DNA from: a bacterium
GTDB lineage: Bacteria; Chloroflexota; Dormibacteria; Dormibacterales; Dormibacteraceae
NCBI GenBank assembly: GCA_004299235.1
Contig: SCQL01000027.1
Span: forward strand, 1-64,000
Direction: 5' to 3'
Length of the DNA: 64,000 bases
In this document: piece by piece, positions 1-8,837 of the stretch
Position numbering within the stretch: position 1 is the first letter of the stretch
Layout: the number at the start of each line of letters is the position of its first letter
Program-made: the position numbers and the translations under genes
Notes under the pieces: generated by a model
The model's input: the letters and a program-made list of their open reading frames with translations, nothing else
Database searches by the model: none
Told to the model about the DNA's origin: nothing

Positions 1-1
1 T

Positions 2-778
2 CTGGAGGTCGAGACCAACATCGTCACCGGCGCCCAGACGGCGGTGCAGAACGTCATCAAGTGCGTGCACGGAGCGGGCTTCGACATCGAAGACGTGGTG
101 TGCGCCGGCCTCGCCGCCGGCGAGGGCGTGCTCTCGCAGCAGGAGATCGAGCTCGGTGTATGCCTGGTCGAGATCGGCGCCGGCACGACCAGCGTGGTCG
201 TCTACACCGACGGCTCCGCGCGCCACCTGGCGGTGCTGCCCGTGGGCGGGAACCACGTCACCAGCGACATCGCCATCGGCCTCCGCACCACGCTCGAAGA
301 GGCGGAGAGCTTGAAGCTGAACTACGGCCACGCGCTCCCCGACGTGATCGACCACGCCGAGAAGGTCGAGGTCCGGCAGGTCGGCGGCGACCGCATCCAG
401 GCCCTGCCCCGCCGCTTCCTGGCCGAGATCATCGGCCCGCGCATGCGCGAGATCTTCCAGATGGCGCGCGAAGAGGTGCGCAAGAGCGGCTTCGACCAGC
501 TGCTGCCCGCCGGGGTCGTCGTCACCGGCGGCGGTTCACGGTTGATGGGCACGATGGACGCCGCCCAGTCCGTCTTCGACACCTCCGCCCGCCTCGGCCA
601 GCCTTTGGGCCTGGCCGGTCTGGCCGACAGGGCGCAGGGGCCCTCGTTCAGCGTCGCCGCGGGCCTCGTCAAATGGGGCTCGCGGGCTCCTGCCCGCGGC
701 TACTCCAACTCCCGCCAGCCCGCGACGTTCGGCACCACGTATCAAAAAACAGTGAGGTGGCTGCGCGATTTTTTCTAG
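2..778 (+). CDS. ftsA: Cell division protein FtsA, C-terminal part (5' truncated by window edge)
   Basis: Actin-like ATPase that tethers FtsZ to the membrane. The frame is already open at base 2, so only about 258 C-terminal residues are present. The nucleotide-binding motifs are recognisable: a phosphate-2-like VEIGAGTT at about bases 164-187 and an adenosine-loop [10 protein letters not shown] further on. The protein ends in WLRDFF, a short amphipathic tail typical of the FtsA membrane-targeting helix. The phosphate-2 motif differs from the usual DIGGGTTD (E for D, A for G, S for D). ftsZ follows 64 bp downstream, the classic order. Confident. Confidence 0.93.
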   Translation: MEVETNIVTGAQTAVQNVIKCVHGAGFDIEDVVCAGLAAGEGVLSQQEIELGVCLVEIGAGTTSVVVYTDGSARHLAVLPVGGNHVTSDIAIGLRTTLEEAESLKLNYGHALPDVIDHAEKVEVRQVGGDRIQALPRRFLAEIIGPRMREIFQMAREEVRKSGFDQLLPAGVVVTGGGSRLMGTMDAAQSVFDTSARLGQPLGLAGLADRAQGPSFSVAAGLVKWGSRAPARGYSNSRQPATFGTTYQKTVRWLRDFF

Positions 779-842
779 AGAAGAAACCCGAAACCAACTA
801 GAGCTCGCCATAGCCAAACCAAAATTCGAGCAGGAGGACGTC

Positions 843-1904
843 ATGAAGGAAAGCGAATTGCACGAAGGGCGAGCGCGAATCAAGGTCGTCGGCTGCGGGG
901 GCGGCGGCGGAAACGCCGTCAATCGCATGATCTCGAAAGCGCTCAAAGTCCAGTTCATCGCCGTCAACACGGACAAGCAGGCGCTCGAGCGCTGCCAGGC
1001 GGACGTGAAGGTCCAGATGGGCAACAAGATCACCCGCGGCCTGGGCGCCGGGGGGGACTGGACGCGCGGCCGCGACGCCGCCGACGAGAGCCGCACCGAG
1101 CTCTCCGCGGTGGTCCAGGATTCGGACATGGTGTTCATCACCGCCGGCATGGGCGGCGGCACCGGCACCGGCTCGGCGGCCGTCGTCGCCGAGCTGGCGA
1201 AGGAGGCCGGCGCGCTCACGATCGGCGTGGTCACGCGACCGTTCGCCTTTGAAGGCCGCATCCGCAACGACACCGCCGAAGAGGGCATCAAGGCCCTCCG
1301 CAGCCAGGTCGATGCGCTCATCGTCATCCCCAACGACCGGCTCGCGCAGGTCGCCAGCTCCAAGACCACGCTCGAGGACGCTTTCCGCATGGCGGACGAT
1401 GTGCTCCGCCAGGGCGTGCAGGGGATCTCCGACCTGGTCACGCAGCCCGGCGTCATCAACCTCGACTTCGCCGACGTCAAGGCGATCATGGAAAACGCGG
1501 GCGAAGCGCTCATGGGCATCGGGCACGGCGCGGGCGACACGCGTGCCGAGGACGCCGCCAAGCAGGCGGTCTCCAGCCCGCTGCTGGAAACCTCGATCGA
1601 CGGCGCCAAAGGCATCCTCTTCAACATCACCGCCGGCAAGGACATCACCCTGCAGGAGGTGCAGAAAGCGGCCGAGATCGTGCGCGCGGCCGCGGACCCG
1701 GGGGCCAACATCATCTTCGGCGTCGTGCGCGACGACACGATGCAGGGCGAGATCAAGATGACCGTGATCGCCACCGGCTTCGGCGGCAAGACCCAGGCGG
1801 AGGCCAAGCAGGAGACCATGCGCCGCGTCGTCGAGCGGCCGGAGTTCGGCGCCGAAGAGCTCGGCGACATCAACATCCCGGCCTTCCTGCGCAACCGGAT
1901 GTAG
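843..1904 (+). CDS. ftsZ: Cell division protein FtsZ
   Basis: Tubulin-like GTPase that forms the Z ring at the division site. The GTP-binding signature GGGTGTG is at residues 104-110 and the T7 synergy loop [10 protein letters not shown] at about 206-215. At 353 residues it is shorter than most FtsZ proteins because the variable linker before the C-terminal peptide is very short. The end, [11 protein letters not shown], keeps the conserved peptide that binds FtsA or SepF. The start is fixed by AGGAGG at 832-837, five bases before the ATG. It lies between ftsA and nrdR. Confidence 0.97.
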   Translation: MKESELHEGRARIKVVGCGGGGGNAVNRMISKALKVQFIAVNTDKQALERCQADVKVQMGNKITRGLGAGGDWTRGRDAADESRTELSAVVQDSDMVFITAGMGGGTGTGSAAVVAELAKEAGALTIGVVTRPFAFEGRIRNDTAEEGIKALRSQVDALIVIPNDRLAQVASSKTTLEDAFRMADDVLRQGVQGISDLVTQPGVINLDFADVKAIMENAGEALMGIGHGAGDTRAEDAAKQAVSSPLLETSIDGAKGILFNITAGKDITLQEVQKAAEIVRAAADPGANIIFGVVRDDTMQGEIKMTVIATGFGGKTQAEAKQETMRRVVERPEFGAEELGDINIPAFLRNRM

Positions 1905-1916
1905 AGGACAGAGACA

Positions 1917-2378
1917 ATGCGCTGCCCGTACTGCGGTCATCACGACCTGAAAGTGGTCGACTCTCGCGACTCGGAGATCGGGGAGGCGATCCGCCGCCGG
2001 CGTGAGTGCCTGCAGTGCGGGCAGCGTTTCACGACTTACGAACGCATCGAGGCCGTTCCGTTCTACGTCACCAAGAAGGACGGCCGGCGCGAGGACTTCG
2101 ATCCCCAGAAGCTGTTCACGGGTCTCAAGAAGGCGACCGAGAAGCGAGACATCTCGCCGGAGCGGCTGCGGGCGATCGTCGACGACATCGAGGCGGAGCT
2201 CCGGCGTTCCGGCCGGGTCGAGATCCCGAGCGGAGAGATCGGCGAGATGGTGATGGACCGGCTGCGCGACCTGGACGAGGTCGCCTACATCCGTTTCGCA
2301 TCGGTGTACCGCGAGTTCATGGACCTGCAGCAGGTCAAGCGGGAGATCGAGCAGGTCCTCAGCACCAGACGTCCGTAA
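1917..2378 (+). CDS. nrdR: Transcriptional repressor NrdR
   Basis: Zinc-ribbon/ATP-cone repressor of ribonucleotide reductase genes; it senses ATP/dATP and binds NrdR boxes. The zinc ligands are Cys3, Cys6, Cys31 and Cys34, and the ATP-cone spans about residues 49-139. Its length of 153 residues is typical. It starts 12 bp after ftsZ and is followed 10 bp later by pgeF, so it is probably co-transcribed with the division genes. No ribonucleotide reductase operon is in the window. Confidence 0.96.
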   Translation: MRCPYCGHHDLKVVDSRDSEIGEAIRRRRECLQCGQRFTTYERIEAVPFYVTKKDGRREDFDPQKLFTGLKKATEKRDISPERLRAIVDDIEAELRRSGRVEIPSGEIGEMVMDRLRDLDEVAYIRFASVYREFMDLQQVKREIEQVLSTRRP

Positions 2379-2388
2379 CCTTCAGGGC

Positions 2389-3102
2389 GTGGGCGCCACG
2401 CCGCAGGTCTTGAAGATCCCTGAGCTCGAAGCCGAGACCGGTCTGATTCACGGCTTCTCGACGATGGCGCTGGGCTCCGTCGGACTCACGCATGCCCCAG
2501 ATCCCGCGCCGGTGCTGGCCTCGCGCCGGGACTTCGCCCGCGCTCTGGGGATCGACGGCGAGACTCTGACCACGGCGGGGGCGGTGCACGGGGCTGCGGT
2601 CGCGCGCGTCGACGAGCCGCACGAGGTGGTCCGCGGTGTGGACGCGATGGTCACCGCCAAGCTCGGCGTGGCGCTGTTCGCCACCTTCGCCGACTGTTAT
2701 CCGATCGTGCTCTGGGACGCGCGGAACAGGTGCGCCGCGCTGGCCCATGCCGGCTGGCGCGGGACGGTGGCAGGCGTCGCGACCGCCACGGTGAAGTTCA
2801 TGAGGGACGAGTTCGGCACCACGCCGGGCGACATCCGCGCTGGGATCGGCCCCGGCATCTGCCGGCAGTGCTACGAGGTGGGGGAGGACGTCGCCTCGCG
2901 GTTCGACTCGCGTTTCGTCACCCCCGGCTCGGGCGATCGCGCCCTTCTCGACCTCGCCGCCGCCAACCGAGCGCAGCTCGAGGCGGCCGGCGTCAGGGAC
3001 GTGCACGTCCTCGGCCTGTGCACGAAGGAGACGCCGTACCTGCCCTCGCACCGCCGGAGCCCGGACGGGACGCGCTTCGGCGCCATCGTCGCCTTGCGAT
3101 GA
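2389..3102 (+). CDS. pgeF: Polyphenol oxidase/laccase-domain protein (PgeF/YfiH family)
   Basis: Member of the YfiH/DUF152 family. Characterised members act on purine nucleosides, and the E. coli homologue edits L-Ser-containing UDP-MurNAc peptides. The metal/catalytic set is visible: His67 in AVHGAAV, Cys103 in ADCYPI and His120 in ALAHAGWRG, followed by the conserved IGPGIC segment. The start is GTG. Its stop overlaps the yggS ATG (ATGA). The ftsZ-nrdR-pgeF-yggS order is common in Gram-positive and related phyla. The precise substrate here is unknown. Confidence 0.9.
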   Translation: MGATPQVLKIPELEAETGLIHGFSTMALGSVGLTHAPDPAPVLASRRDFARALGIDGETLTTAGAVHGAAVARVDEPHEVVRGVDAMVTAKLGVALFATFADCYPIVLWDARNRCAALAHAGWRGTVAGVATATVKFMRDEFGTTPGDIRAGIGPGICRQCYEVGEDVASRFDSRFVTPGSGDRALLDLAAANRAQLEAAGVRDVHVLGLCTKETPYLPSHRRSPDGTRFGAIVALR

Positions 3103-3761
3103 AGGTGAGCGGCGCGGGGACGACCGTCGTGGAACGCCTGGCGTGGGTGAGCGCCCGCATCGCGGCCACGGGGAGCAACCCGGACGAGGTCGCCATCGTC
3201 GCCGTCACCAAAGGCTTTGACGCCGGCGTCTGCAGGCAGGCGCTGGGCGCGGGACTGAGCATGCTGGGAGAGAACCGCGTCCAGGAGGCGATCAGGAAGA
3301 TGGGTGAGGTGGACGCCGCGGCATGGCACCTGATCGGCCATCTCCAGACCAACAAGGCGCGACAGGCCGCCGGTCGCTTCGCGCTCATCCAGTCCGTGGA
3401 TTCCGTGCGCCTGGCGGAGGCCCTGGCCCGCGCGACGCCGTCGCAGGCCGTCCTGGTGCAGGTCAACGTCGCGCGCGAGCCGCAAAAGTCGGGCGCCGAC
3501 CCCGACCGGGCGCTCGAGGTCATCGCGGCGGTGGCGAAGCTCCTCGACCTCCAGGGGCTGATGGCCATGGGAGCGTCCGCGGGCGATCCCGCGCCCGCCT
3601 TCAACGAGCTCCGGTGCCTGCGCGACGAGGCCGAGCAGAGGCTGGGCAGGCGGTTGCCCATCCTCTCGATGGGGATGAGCGGGGACTTCGAGGCCGCCGT
3701 GGCCGCTGGAAGCACGATGCTACGATTGGGCCAGGCGCTGTTCGGACCTCGCGCCACCTGA
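3099..3761 (+). CDS. yggS: PLP homeostasis protein YggS (PLPBP family)
   Basis: Pyridoxal-phosphate-binding alanine-racemase-like barrel protein with no known catalytic activity; it buffers intracellular PLP. The PLP lysine is Lys38 in VAVTKG, and the conserved GENRVQE, WHLIGHLQTNK and SMGMSGDFEAA blocks follow. It is 220 residues, normal for the family. ATG 3099 is chosen over a longer in-frame extension because it overlaps the pgeF stop and matches the family N-terminus. In related genomes sepF often follows, but here yggT comes only 4 bp downstream. Confidence 0.94.
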   Translation: MKVSGAGTTVVERLAWVSARIAATGSNPDEVAIVAVTKGFDAGVCRQALGAGLSMLGENRVQEAIRKMGEVDAAAWHLIGHLQTNKARQAAGRFALIQSVDSVRLAEALARATPSQAVLVQVNVAREPQKSGADPDRALEVIAAVAKLLDLQGLMAMGASAGDPAPAFNELRCLRDEAEQRLGRRLPILSMGMSGDFEAAVAAGSTMLRLGQALFGPRAT

Positions 3762-3765
3762 CGAT

Positions 3766-4017
3766 ATGGCATTGATCGTAACCCTCATCATCTACGCCCT
3801 CTACGCCTTCATCATCGCCGTCCTGGTGCGGGTTGCCTTCTCGTGGGTGAGCCCGTTCCCGACCAACTCCGTCTCGCGCTTCGCCGTCCAGGTGACCGAG
3901 CCCGTGCTGGCGCCGGTGCGCCGGCGGCTGCCGCCGGTGTCGGGCATCGACCTCTCTCCCTTGGTGGTCACCCTGGCGGCATATTTCCTGATCGCCGCGC
4001 TCCGCAATATCGGCTGA
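3766..4017 (+). CDS. YggT family membrane protein
   Basis: Small (83 residues) integral membrane protein. It has two hydrophobic segments, at about residues 3-24 and 62-80, flanking a conserved loop with EPVLAPVRRRLP. YggT proteins are found in division clusters and are linked to osmotic and envelope functions, but their molecular role is not settled. It sits 4 bp after yggS and 3 bp before ileS. divIVA, which often follows yggT, is absent. Confidence 0.88.
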   Translation: MALIVTLIIYALYAFIIAVLVRVAFSWVSPFPTNSVSRFAVQVTEPVLAPVRRRLPPVSGIDLSPLVVTLAAYFLIAALRNIG

Positions 4018-4020
4018 GCG

Positions 4021-6894
4021 ATGTCCAACCACGCCGGTCGCGAGCAGGGCGCGATGTTTGAACCCGTAATCCAGAAGGTCAGCTTCCCCGAGCTGGAGAG
4101 GCGGCTCATGGCGCGATGGGCGGACGAGGGCACCTTCCAGAAATCCCTCGAGCTGCGCGCCGGCCGGCCGCGCTTCGTCTTCTACGAGGGACCGCCGACC
4201 GCCAACGGCAGGCCGGCAACCCACCACATCCTCGCGCGCGCGTTCAAGGACCTCTTCGGCCGTTACAAGACCATGCGCGGGTTCTACGTCGAACGCAAGG
4301 CGGGCTGGGACACGCATGGGCTTCCGGTCGAGATCGAGGTCGAAAAGAAGCTCAAGATCTCGGGCAAGTTCGAGATCGAGAACAAGATCGGCATCGAGCG
4401 GTTCAACGAGATGTGTCGCGCGAGCGTGCACGAGTACGTGTCCGACTGGGTCGCCTTCAGCCAGCGGATGGCCTTCTGGCTCGACTACGAGGCCGCCTAC
4501 TGGACGCTCACCTCGGACTACATCCAGTCCGTCTGGTGGGCGCTCAGCGAGATGTGGAAGCAGGGCCTGGTGTACAAGGGCTTCCGGGTCGCGCCGTACT
4601 GCTCCCGCTGTGCCACCCCGCTCTCGAGCCACGAGCTCGCGCAGGGGTACCGCGACAACGTGCCCGACCCGAGCGTCTTCATCCGGTTCCGCCTGAAGAA
4701 GGACCCGAAGACTTCGATCCTCGCGTGGACGACCACGCCATGGACGCTGCCGGGCAACGTCGCCCTGGCGGTCGACAACGACATCGACTACGTCAAGGTC
4801 AGGGATGGGGACGAATTCCTCATCCTGGCCGAGTCCCGGCAGGGGGTCCTCGACCACCCGTCAGACGTGGTCGAGCGCATGAAGGGCCGTGATTTGGTCG
4901 GGCTCGACTACGAGCCGCTTTTCCCATATTCGGTCCCGGCCGAAGGCCGCGCCCACTACGTCGTCGACGCGGACTTCGTTTCGACCGAGGAAGGTACCGG
5001 GGTGGTCCACACGTCGGCCCTCTACGGTGTCGACGACCTGCGCCTCAGCCAGGACAAGGGCATCCCTTTCCGGCACACGGTCGGACTGGACGGCAAGTTC
5101 CTGCCCTACGTCCAAAAGTTCAAGGGCCTTCACGTCAAGGAGGCCGACCCGGTCATCCTCGACGACCTCAAGGCACGCGGCCTGCTTTACAAGGCCGAGA
5201 CGATCCTCCACACCTATCCCGAGTGCTGGCGGTGCAAAACTCCGCTCATCTATTACGCCCTCGACTCGTGGTACGTGCGCACCACGGAGCGCAAGGCGGA
5301 GCTGATCGCGAACAACGCCGCGACCAACTGGGTGCCCGCGCACGTCAAGACCGGCCGCATGGGTGACTGGCTGGAGAACAACGTGGATTGGGCGATCTCG
5401 CGTTCGCGCTACTGGGGGACGCCGCTGCCGTTCTGGGTGTGCGAGGCGTGTGGCGAGCAGCGCTGCGTCAGCTCGGCTTCAGAGCTCGGCCTCAAGGACG
5501 ATGCCGACCTGCACCGGCCCTACATCGACGCCGTCACCCTGCCGTGCGAGAAATGCGGCGCAGTCATGCGGCGCGTCGCCGAGGTGCTGGACTGCTGGTT
5601 CGACTCGGGCGCGATGCCGTTCGCGCAGCGCGGCTACCCGGCCAACGGTGAGCAGGCATTCGAAGAGACCTTTCCCGCGGATTTCATCTCCGAGGCGATC
5701 GACCAGACCAGGGGCTGGTTCTACTCGCTGCTCGCCATCTCGACGCTGCTGTTCAAGCGGAACTCGTACCGCAACGTCATCTGCCTCGGCCTGGTCGTCG
5801 ATCCCAGGGGCAAGAAGTCGTCCAAGTCGCGGGGCAATGTGCTCGATCCGAACTACCTCTTCGACAACTTCGGCTCGGACGCGCTGCGCTGGTATTTCTA
5901 CACGTCAACCCAGGTCGGCGAGAACTATCGCACCGGCCCAGACACCCTCAGGGAGACGGTGCAGCAGTTCTTCATCCCGCTGTGGAACTGCTACTCGTTC
6001 TTCGTCACCTATGCGCGCCTCGACCAATTCGACCCATCGCAGCCGGCTGTCCCGGTGGCCGAACGGCACGTGCTCGACCGGTGGCTGCTCTCGCGGCTGA
6101 GCGGGCTGACGGCATCGGTCTCGGCTGGGTTGGACCGCTACGACGCGAACGAGCCGGCACGCCGGATCCAGCGGTTCGTCGACGAGCTGTCGAACTGGTA
6201 TGTCCGCCGCTCGCGGCGGCGGTTCTGGAAGTCGCAGGCGGACCGGGACAAGCTCGCCGCGTACCAGACCCTGCACGAAGCGCTGCGCACCCTCTGCCAG
6301 CTGACGGCGCCGTTCGCGCCGTTCGTGACGGACGCGATCTACCGGAACCTTTCAGGCGACCGGTCGGTCCACCTGTCCGACTTCCCTGAGCCCGCGCCCG
6401 TTTACGACGCGCAGGTCGAGACGGACATGGCAAGGGCGAGGCAGGCGGTGGAGGCCGGCCTGGCGGCTCGCGATGCGGCGCGCCTCAAGGTCCGGCAGCC
6501 TCTTGCATCCTGTGCCCTGACCGGCGAACCCCTCCCCGAGGACATGGCCGCGATCGTGCGCGAGGAGCTGAACGTCAAGAGCCTGACCTTTGGGGCGCAG
6601 GAGGTGAAGCTGGACACCGCGATCACGGAGGACCTGCGCCTCGAAGGCCTCGCGCGCGAGGTCGTCCGCGCCATCCAGGACCGCCGCAAGAAACTCGGGC
6701 TCAACGTCGAAGATCGAATCAACACGCGCTACGAGGCAGACGGCATGCTCGTGCGTGCGTTGGAACGGCACGCCGATTACATCAAGACCGAGACGCTGTC
6801 GGTGACGCTGGAGCATGGGCGCGACGACGGCTACAACGGCGAGCAGATGATGCTCGAAGGAGAGCAGATCTGGATCGGCCTCAAGCGAAACTGA
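4021..6894 (+). CDS. ileS: Isoleucyl-tRNA synthetase with altered HIGH motif
   Basis: Class Ia synthetase charging tRNA-Ile, 957 residues. It has a Rossmann domain with CP1 editing insert, an anticodon-binding domain and a C-terminal region like that of the eukaryote-like IleRS type. The first signature, normally HxGH, reads ATHH at residues 66-69 in PPTANGRPATHHILAR. The second reads KSSKSRGN at about 598-605. The ATHH pattern resembles the GxHH variant known in some type 2 IleRS. ATG 4021 is used; ATG 4054 is an alternative. The conserved WDTHGLPVE and DCWFDSGAMP blocks support the function. Confidence 0.95.
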   Translation: MSNHAGREQGAMFEPVIQKVSFPELERRLMARWADEGTFQKSLELRAGRPRFVFYEGPPTANGRPATHHILARAFKDLFGRYKTMRGFYVERKAGWDTHGLPVEIEVEKKLKISGKFEIENKIGIERFNEMCRASVHEYVSDWVAFSQRMAFWLDYEAAYWTLTSDYIQSVWWALSEMWKQGLVYKGFRVAPYCSRCATPLSSHELAQGYRDNVPDPSVFIRFRLKKDPKTSILAWTTTPWTLPGNVALAVDNDIDYVKVRDGDEFLILAESRQGVLDHPSDVVERMKGRDLVGLDYEPLFPYSVPAEGRAHYVVDADFVSTEEGTGVVHTSALYGVDDLRLSQDKGIPFRHTVGLDGKFLPYVQKFKGLHVKEADPVILDDLKARGLLYKAETILHTYPECWRCKTPLIYYALDSWYVRTTERKAELIANNAATNWVPAHVKTGRMGDWLENNVDWAISRSRYWGTPLPFWVCEACGEQRCVSSASELGLKDDADLHRPYIDAVTLPCEKCGAVMRRVAEVLDCWFDSGAMPFAQRGYPANGEQAFEETFPADFISEAIDQTRGWFYSLLAISTLLFKRNSYRNVICLGLVVDPRGKKSSKSRGNVLDPNYLFDNFGSDALRWYFYTSTQVGENYRTGPDTLRETVQQFFIPLWNCYSFFVTYARLDQFDPSQPAVPVAERHVLDRWLLSRLSGLTASVSAGLDRYDANEPARRIQRFVDELSNWYVRRSRRRFWKSQADRDKLAAYQTLHEALRTLCQLTAPFAPFVTDAIYRNLSGDRSVHLSDFPEPAPVYDAQVETDMARARQAVEAGLAARDAARLKVRQPLASCALTGEPLPEDMAAIVREELNVKSLTFGAQEVKLDTAITEDLRLEGLAREVVRAIQDRRKKLGLNVEDRINTRYEADGMLVRALERHADYIKTETLSVTLEHGRDDGYNGEQMMLEGEQIWIGLKRN

Positions 6895-6914
6895 CGACGG
6901 GACGCATTCTGTTC

Positions 6915-7343
6915 GTGGTCGCCGCCATGGCCGTGTTCGTGGCCGACCGGCTGACCAAGAGCCTGGTCGCGGCGGAGATCCCGTACGGGACCGAGGTCGC
7001 GGTGCTCGGACACCTGGTCGGGATCACGAACCTGCGCAACTCGGGCGCGGCCTTCGGCTTGGCGCCGGCCGGCTCCGGCTTCTTTCTGGTGGCCTCGGTG
7101 GTCGTGGCCGCCGGCCTGGTGGTCTACGTCGTCCGCAACCCAGGCAACACGTGGACCGAGGCGGTGCTCGGGCTGATCATGGGCGGCACCCTCGGGAACG
7201 GCTTCGACCGCGTCGTCTTCGGGACGGTGACCGACTTCGTCAACTTTCACTTCTGGCCGGTGTTCAACGTCGCGGACTCGGCGATCAGCATCGGTGTCGT
7301 GGCTCTGGCCGCCGGGTATTTGCTACGCAAGCCCGCCGCCTGA
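6915..7343 (+). CDS. lspA: Lipoprotein signal peptidase (signal peptidase II)
   Basis: Membrane aspartyl protease that removes signal peptides from prolipoproteins. It is 142 residues with four hydrophobic helices. Conserved blocks are NSGAAFG, GNGFDRVV and FNVADSAISIG; the last two carry the catalytic Asp pair. Start GTG 6915 gives a slightly short N-terminus, but the frame also reads LTTGRILFVV before it without an ATG, GTG or TTG, so a CTG start is possible. Its TGA overlaps the next gene. Sits between ileS and an rluD-type gene, as in many bacteria. Confidence 0.92.
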   Translation: MVAAMAVFVADRLTKSLVAAEIPYGTEVAVLGHLVGITNLRNSGAAFGLAPAGSGFFLVASVVVAAGLVVYVVRNPGNTWTEAVLGLIMGGTLGNGFDRVVFGTVTDFVNFHFWPVFNVADSAISIGVVALAAGYLLRKPAA

Positions 7344-8221
7344 TCGCGGCGGCGGCGGCATCCCGCCTGGATCGATTCCTCGCCGAGCACGCCGGCGACC
7401 TCAGCCGCTCGGCGGCGGCGCGACTGATCAAGGCGGCGGCCGTCCGGGTGAACGGCAGGCCGGCGCGGGCGTCCGACCGCATCGCTCCGGGCGATGTGAT
7501 CGAGTACGAGCCGGCTGCGGCCGAGGTGTTGGCGGCCTCGCCGGAGGCGATCCCGCTGGAGGTCGTCTACGAGGACAGCGACCTCGTGGTCATCAACAAG
7601 CGGGCAGGCATGGTCGTCCACCCCGCCCCGGGACACCACTCCGGCACGCTCGTCCACGCGCTGCTCGGCATGGGCGGGAGCTGGTCGGCGGCCGGCGGCG
7701 AGGTGCGGCCGGGAATCGTCCACCGGCTCGACAAGGGGACCTCCGGGCTGATCGTCGCCGCCCGCAACGATGTGAGCCACCGCGCGCTCGCGTCGCAGTT
7801 GAGCGACCGCACCTTGAGCCGCTCCTACCTGGCGATCGTGCGCGGCCGTCTCAAGGCCGACGCGGGCGAGCTCGAGGGGCCGATCGGCCGGCACCCGAAG
7901 GAGCGCAAGCGCATGGCCGTGGTCAAAGGCGGGCGCTTTGCCCGCACCCGCTACGAGGTGGTCGAGCGCCGGCGCGGACATACTCTTGTGCGCTGTGACC
8001 TCGAAACCGGCCGGACCCATCAGATCCGCGTGCACCTGGCGGCGCTCGGTCACCCGGTGGCGGGCGATGCCGACTACGGTGGACGCGAGCCTGGCGCCCC
8101 CGACCGGCCGATGCTCCATGCGTGGCGGCTGCGCCTGCGCCATCCAAGAACGGGCGCCGAGATGAGCTTCGAGGCCGCGCCGCCAGCCGATTTCGAAAGC
8201 TTCTGGTCATCGCGGCCGTGA
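7340..8221 (+). CDS. RluA/RluD-family 23S rRNA pseudouridine synthase
   Basis: Converts specific uridines to pseudouridine in rRNA. An N-terminal S4 RNA-binding domain (about residues 5-65) is followed by the synthase domain with the catalytic motif HRLDKGTSG, then [11 protein letters not shown]. The boundaries fit the family if translation begins near base 7340. That codon is CTG, overlapping the lspA stop (CTGA). No ATG, GTG or TTG occurs in frame between ATG 7151, deep inside lspA, and the conserved S4 domain. The stop overlaps the gmk GTG. Target uridines cannot be told from sequence. Confidence 0.9.
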   Translation: MIAAAAASRLDRFLAEHAGDLSRSAAARLIKAAAVRVNGRPARASDRIAPGDVIEYEPAAAEVLAASPEAIPLEVVYEDSDLVVINKRAGMVVHPAPGHHSGTLVHALLGMGGSWSAAGGEVRPGIVHRLDKGTSGLIVAARNDVSHRALASQLSDRTLSRSYLAIVRGRLKADAGELEGPIGRHPKERKRMAVVKGGRFARTRYEVVERRRGHTLVRCDLETGRTHQIRVHLAALGHPVAGDADYGGREPGAPDRPMLHAWRLRLRHPRTGAEMSFEAAPPADFESFWSSRP

Positions 8222-8814
8222 AGCGAGGACTGCTGATCGTCATCTCCGGTCCCTCGGGTGTCGGCAAGGACACCCTGATCCGGCGATTGCTCGAGCTGGA
8301 CGGCAACCTGCGTTACTCGGTCTCGTGCACCACGCGCGCGCCCCGCCCCGGGGAGGTGGACGGCGTCAGCTACACGTTCGTCAGCCGGGAACGCTTCGAG
8401 CAGCTGATCGAGGAGGGGGCGTTTCTCGAGCACGCCACCTATGACGGCAACCTGTACGGCACGCTGGTCGAGCGGGTGGAGGAGGCTCGGGCATCGGGAC
8501 ACGACATCGTCCTGAAGATCGAGGTGCAGGGCGCCGAACAGGTGAGGGTCCGGCTGGGCGAGGCGCTGTTCATCTTCATCGTCTCGCCCTCGACGCAGGA
8601 GCTGGAGCGGCGGCAGGAGCTGCGCAACAGCGAGAGCCCGCGGGACCTCGCGTCGCGCCGGAAGATCGCAGAGACGGAGATGACCTACGCGTCGCACTAC
8701 GACCACGTGGTCGTGAACGACGAGCTCGAGCGCGCGGTGGCAGAAGTGCTGGCGGTCATCCATGGCGCACGCCGGCGCGACCTTCAAGAAGAAGCGCGGG
8801 AAGGGCAGACTTAG
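8218..8814 (+). CDS. gmk: Guanylate kinase
   Basis: Phosphorylates GMP to GDP. The P-loop GPSGVGKD is at residues 11-18, followed by the GMP-binding block with [14 protein letters not shown] and Y-FV. It is 198 residues, typical length. Start GTG 8218 overlaps the previous stop (GTGA), which is preferred to the upstream ATG 8122 because the family begins just before the P-loop. The omega subunit gene rpoZ, usually between gmk and coaBC, is not present; coaBC starts 23 bp later. Confidence 0.95.
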   Translation: MKRGLLIVISGPSGVGKDTLIRRLLELDGNLRYSVSCTTRAPRPGEVDGVSYTFVSRERFEQLIEEGAFLEHATYDGNLYGTLVERVEEARASGHDIVLKIEVQGAEQVRVRLGEALFIFIVSPSTQELERRQELRNSESPRDLASRRKIAETEMTYASHYDHVVVNDELERAVAEVLAVIHGARRRDLQEEAREGQT

Positions 8815-8837
8815 CCCATGCGAGAAGAGCCCCGGAC

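Noticed and set aside
536-1894. Long minus-strand open frame opposite ftsZ
   Set aside because: Composition is Ser/Arg/Ala-rich with no family motif and it mirrors the codon bias of ftsZ; it is a shadow of a high-GC gene. Similar long antisense frames at 11290-12546, 18414-19883, 39668-41281 and 54959-56719 were rejected for the same reason.
3601-4857. Minus-strand frame with His/Asp/Glu/Arg-rich protein
   Set aside because: Shadow of yggS-yggT-ileS; the low-complexity charged composition is typical of antisense frames here.
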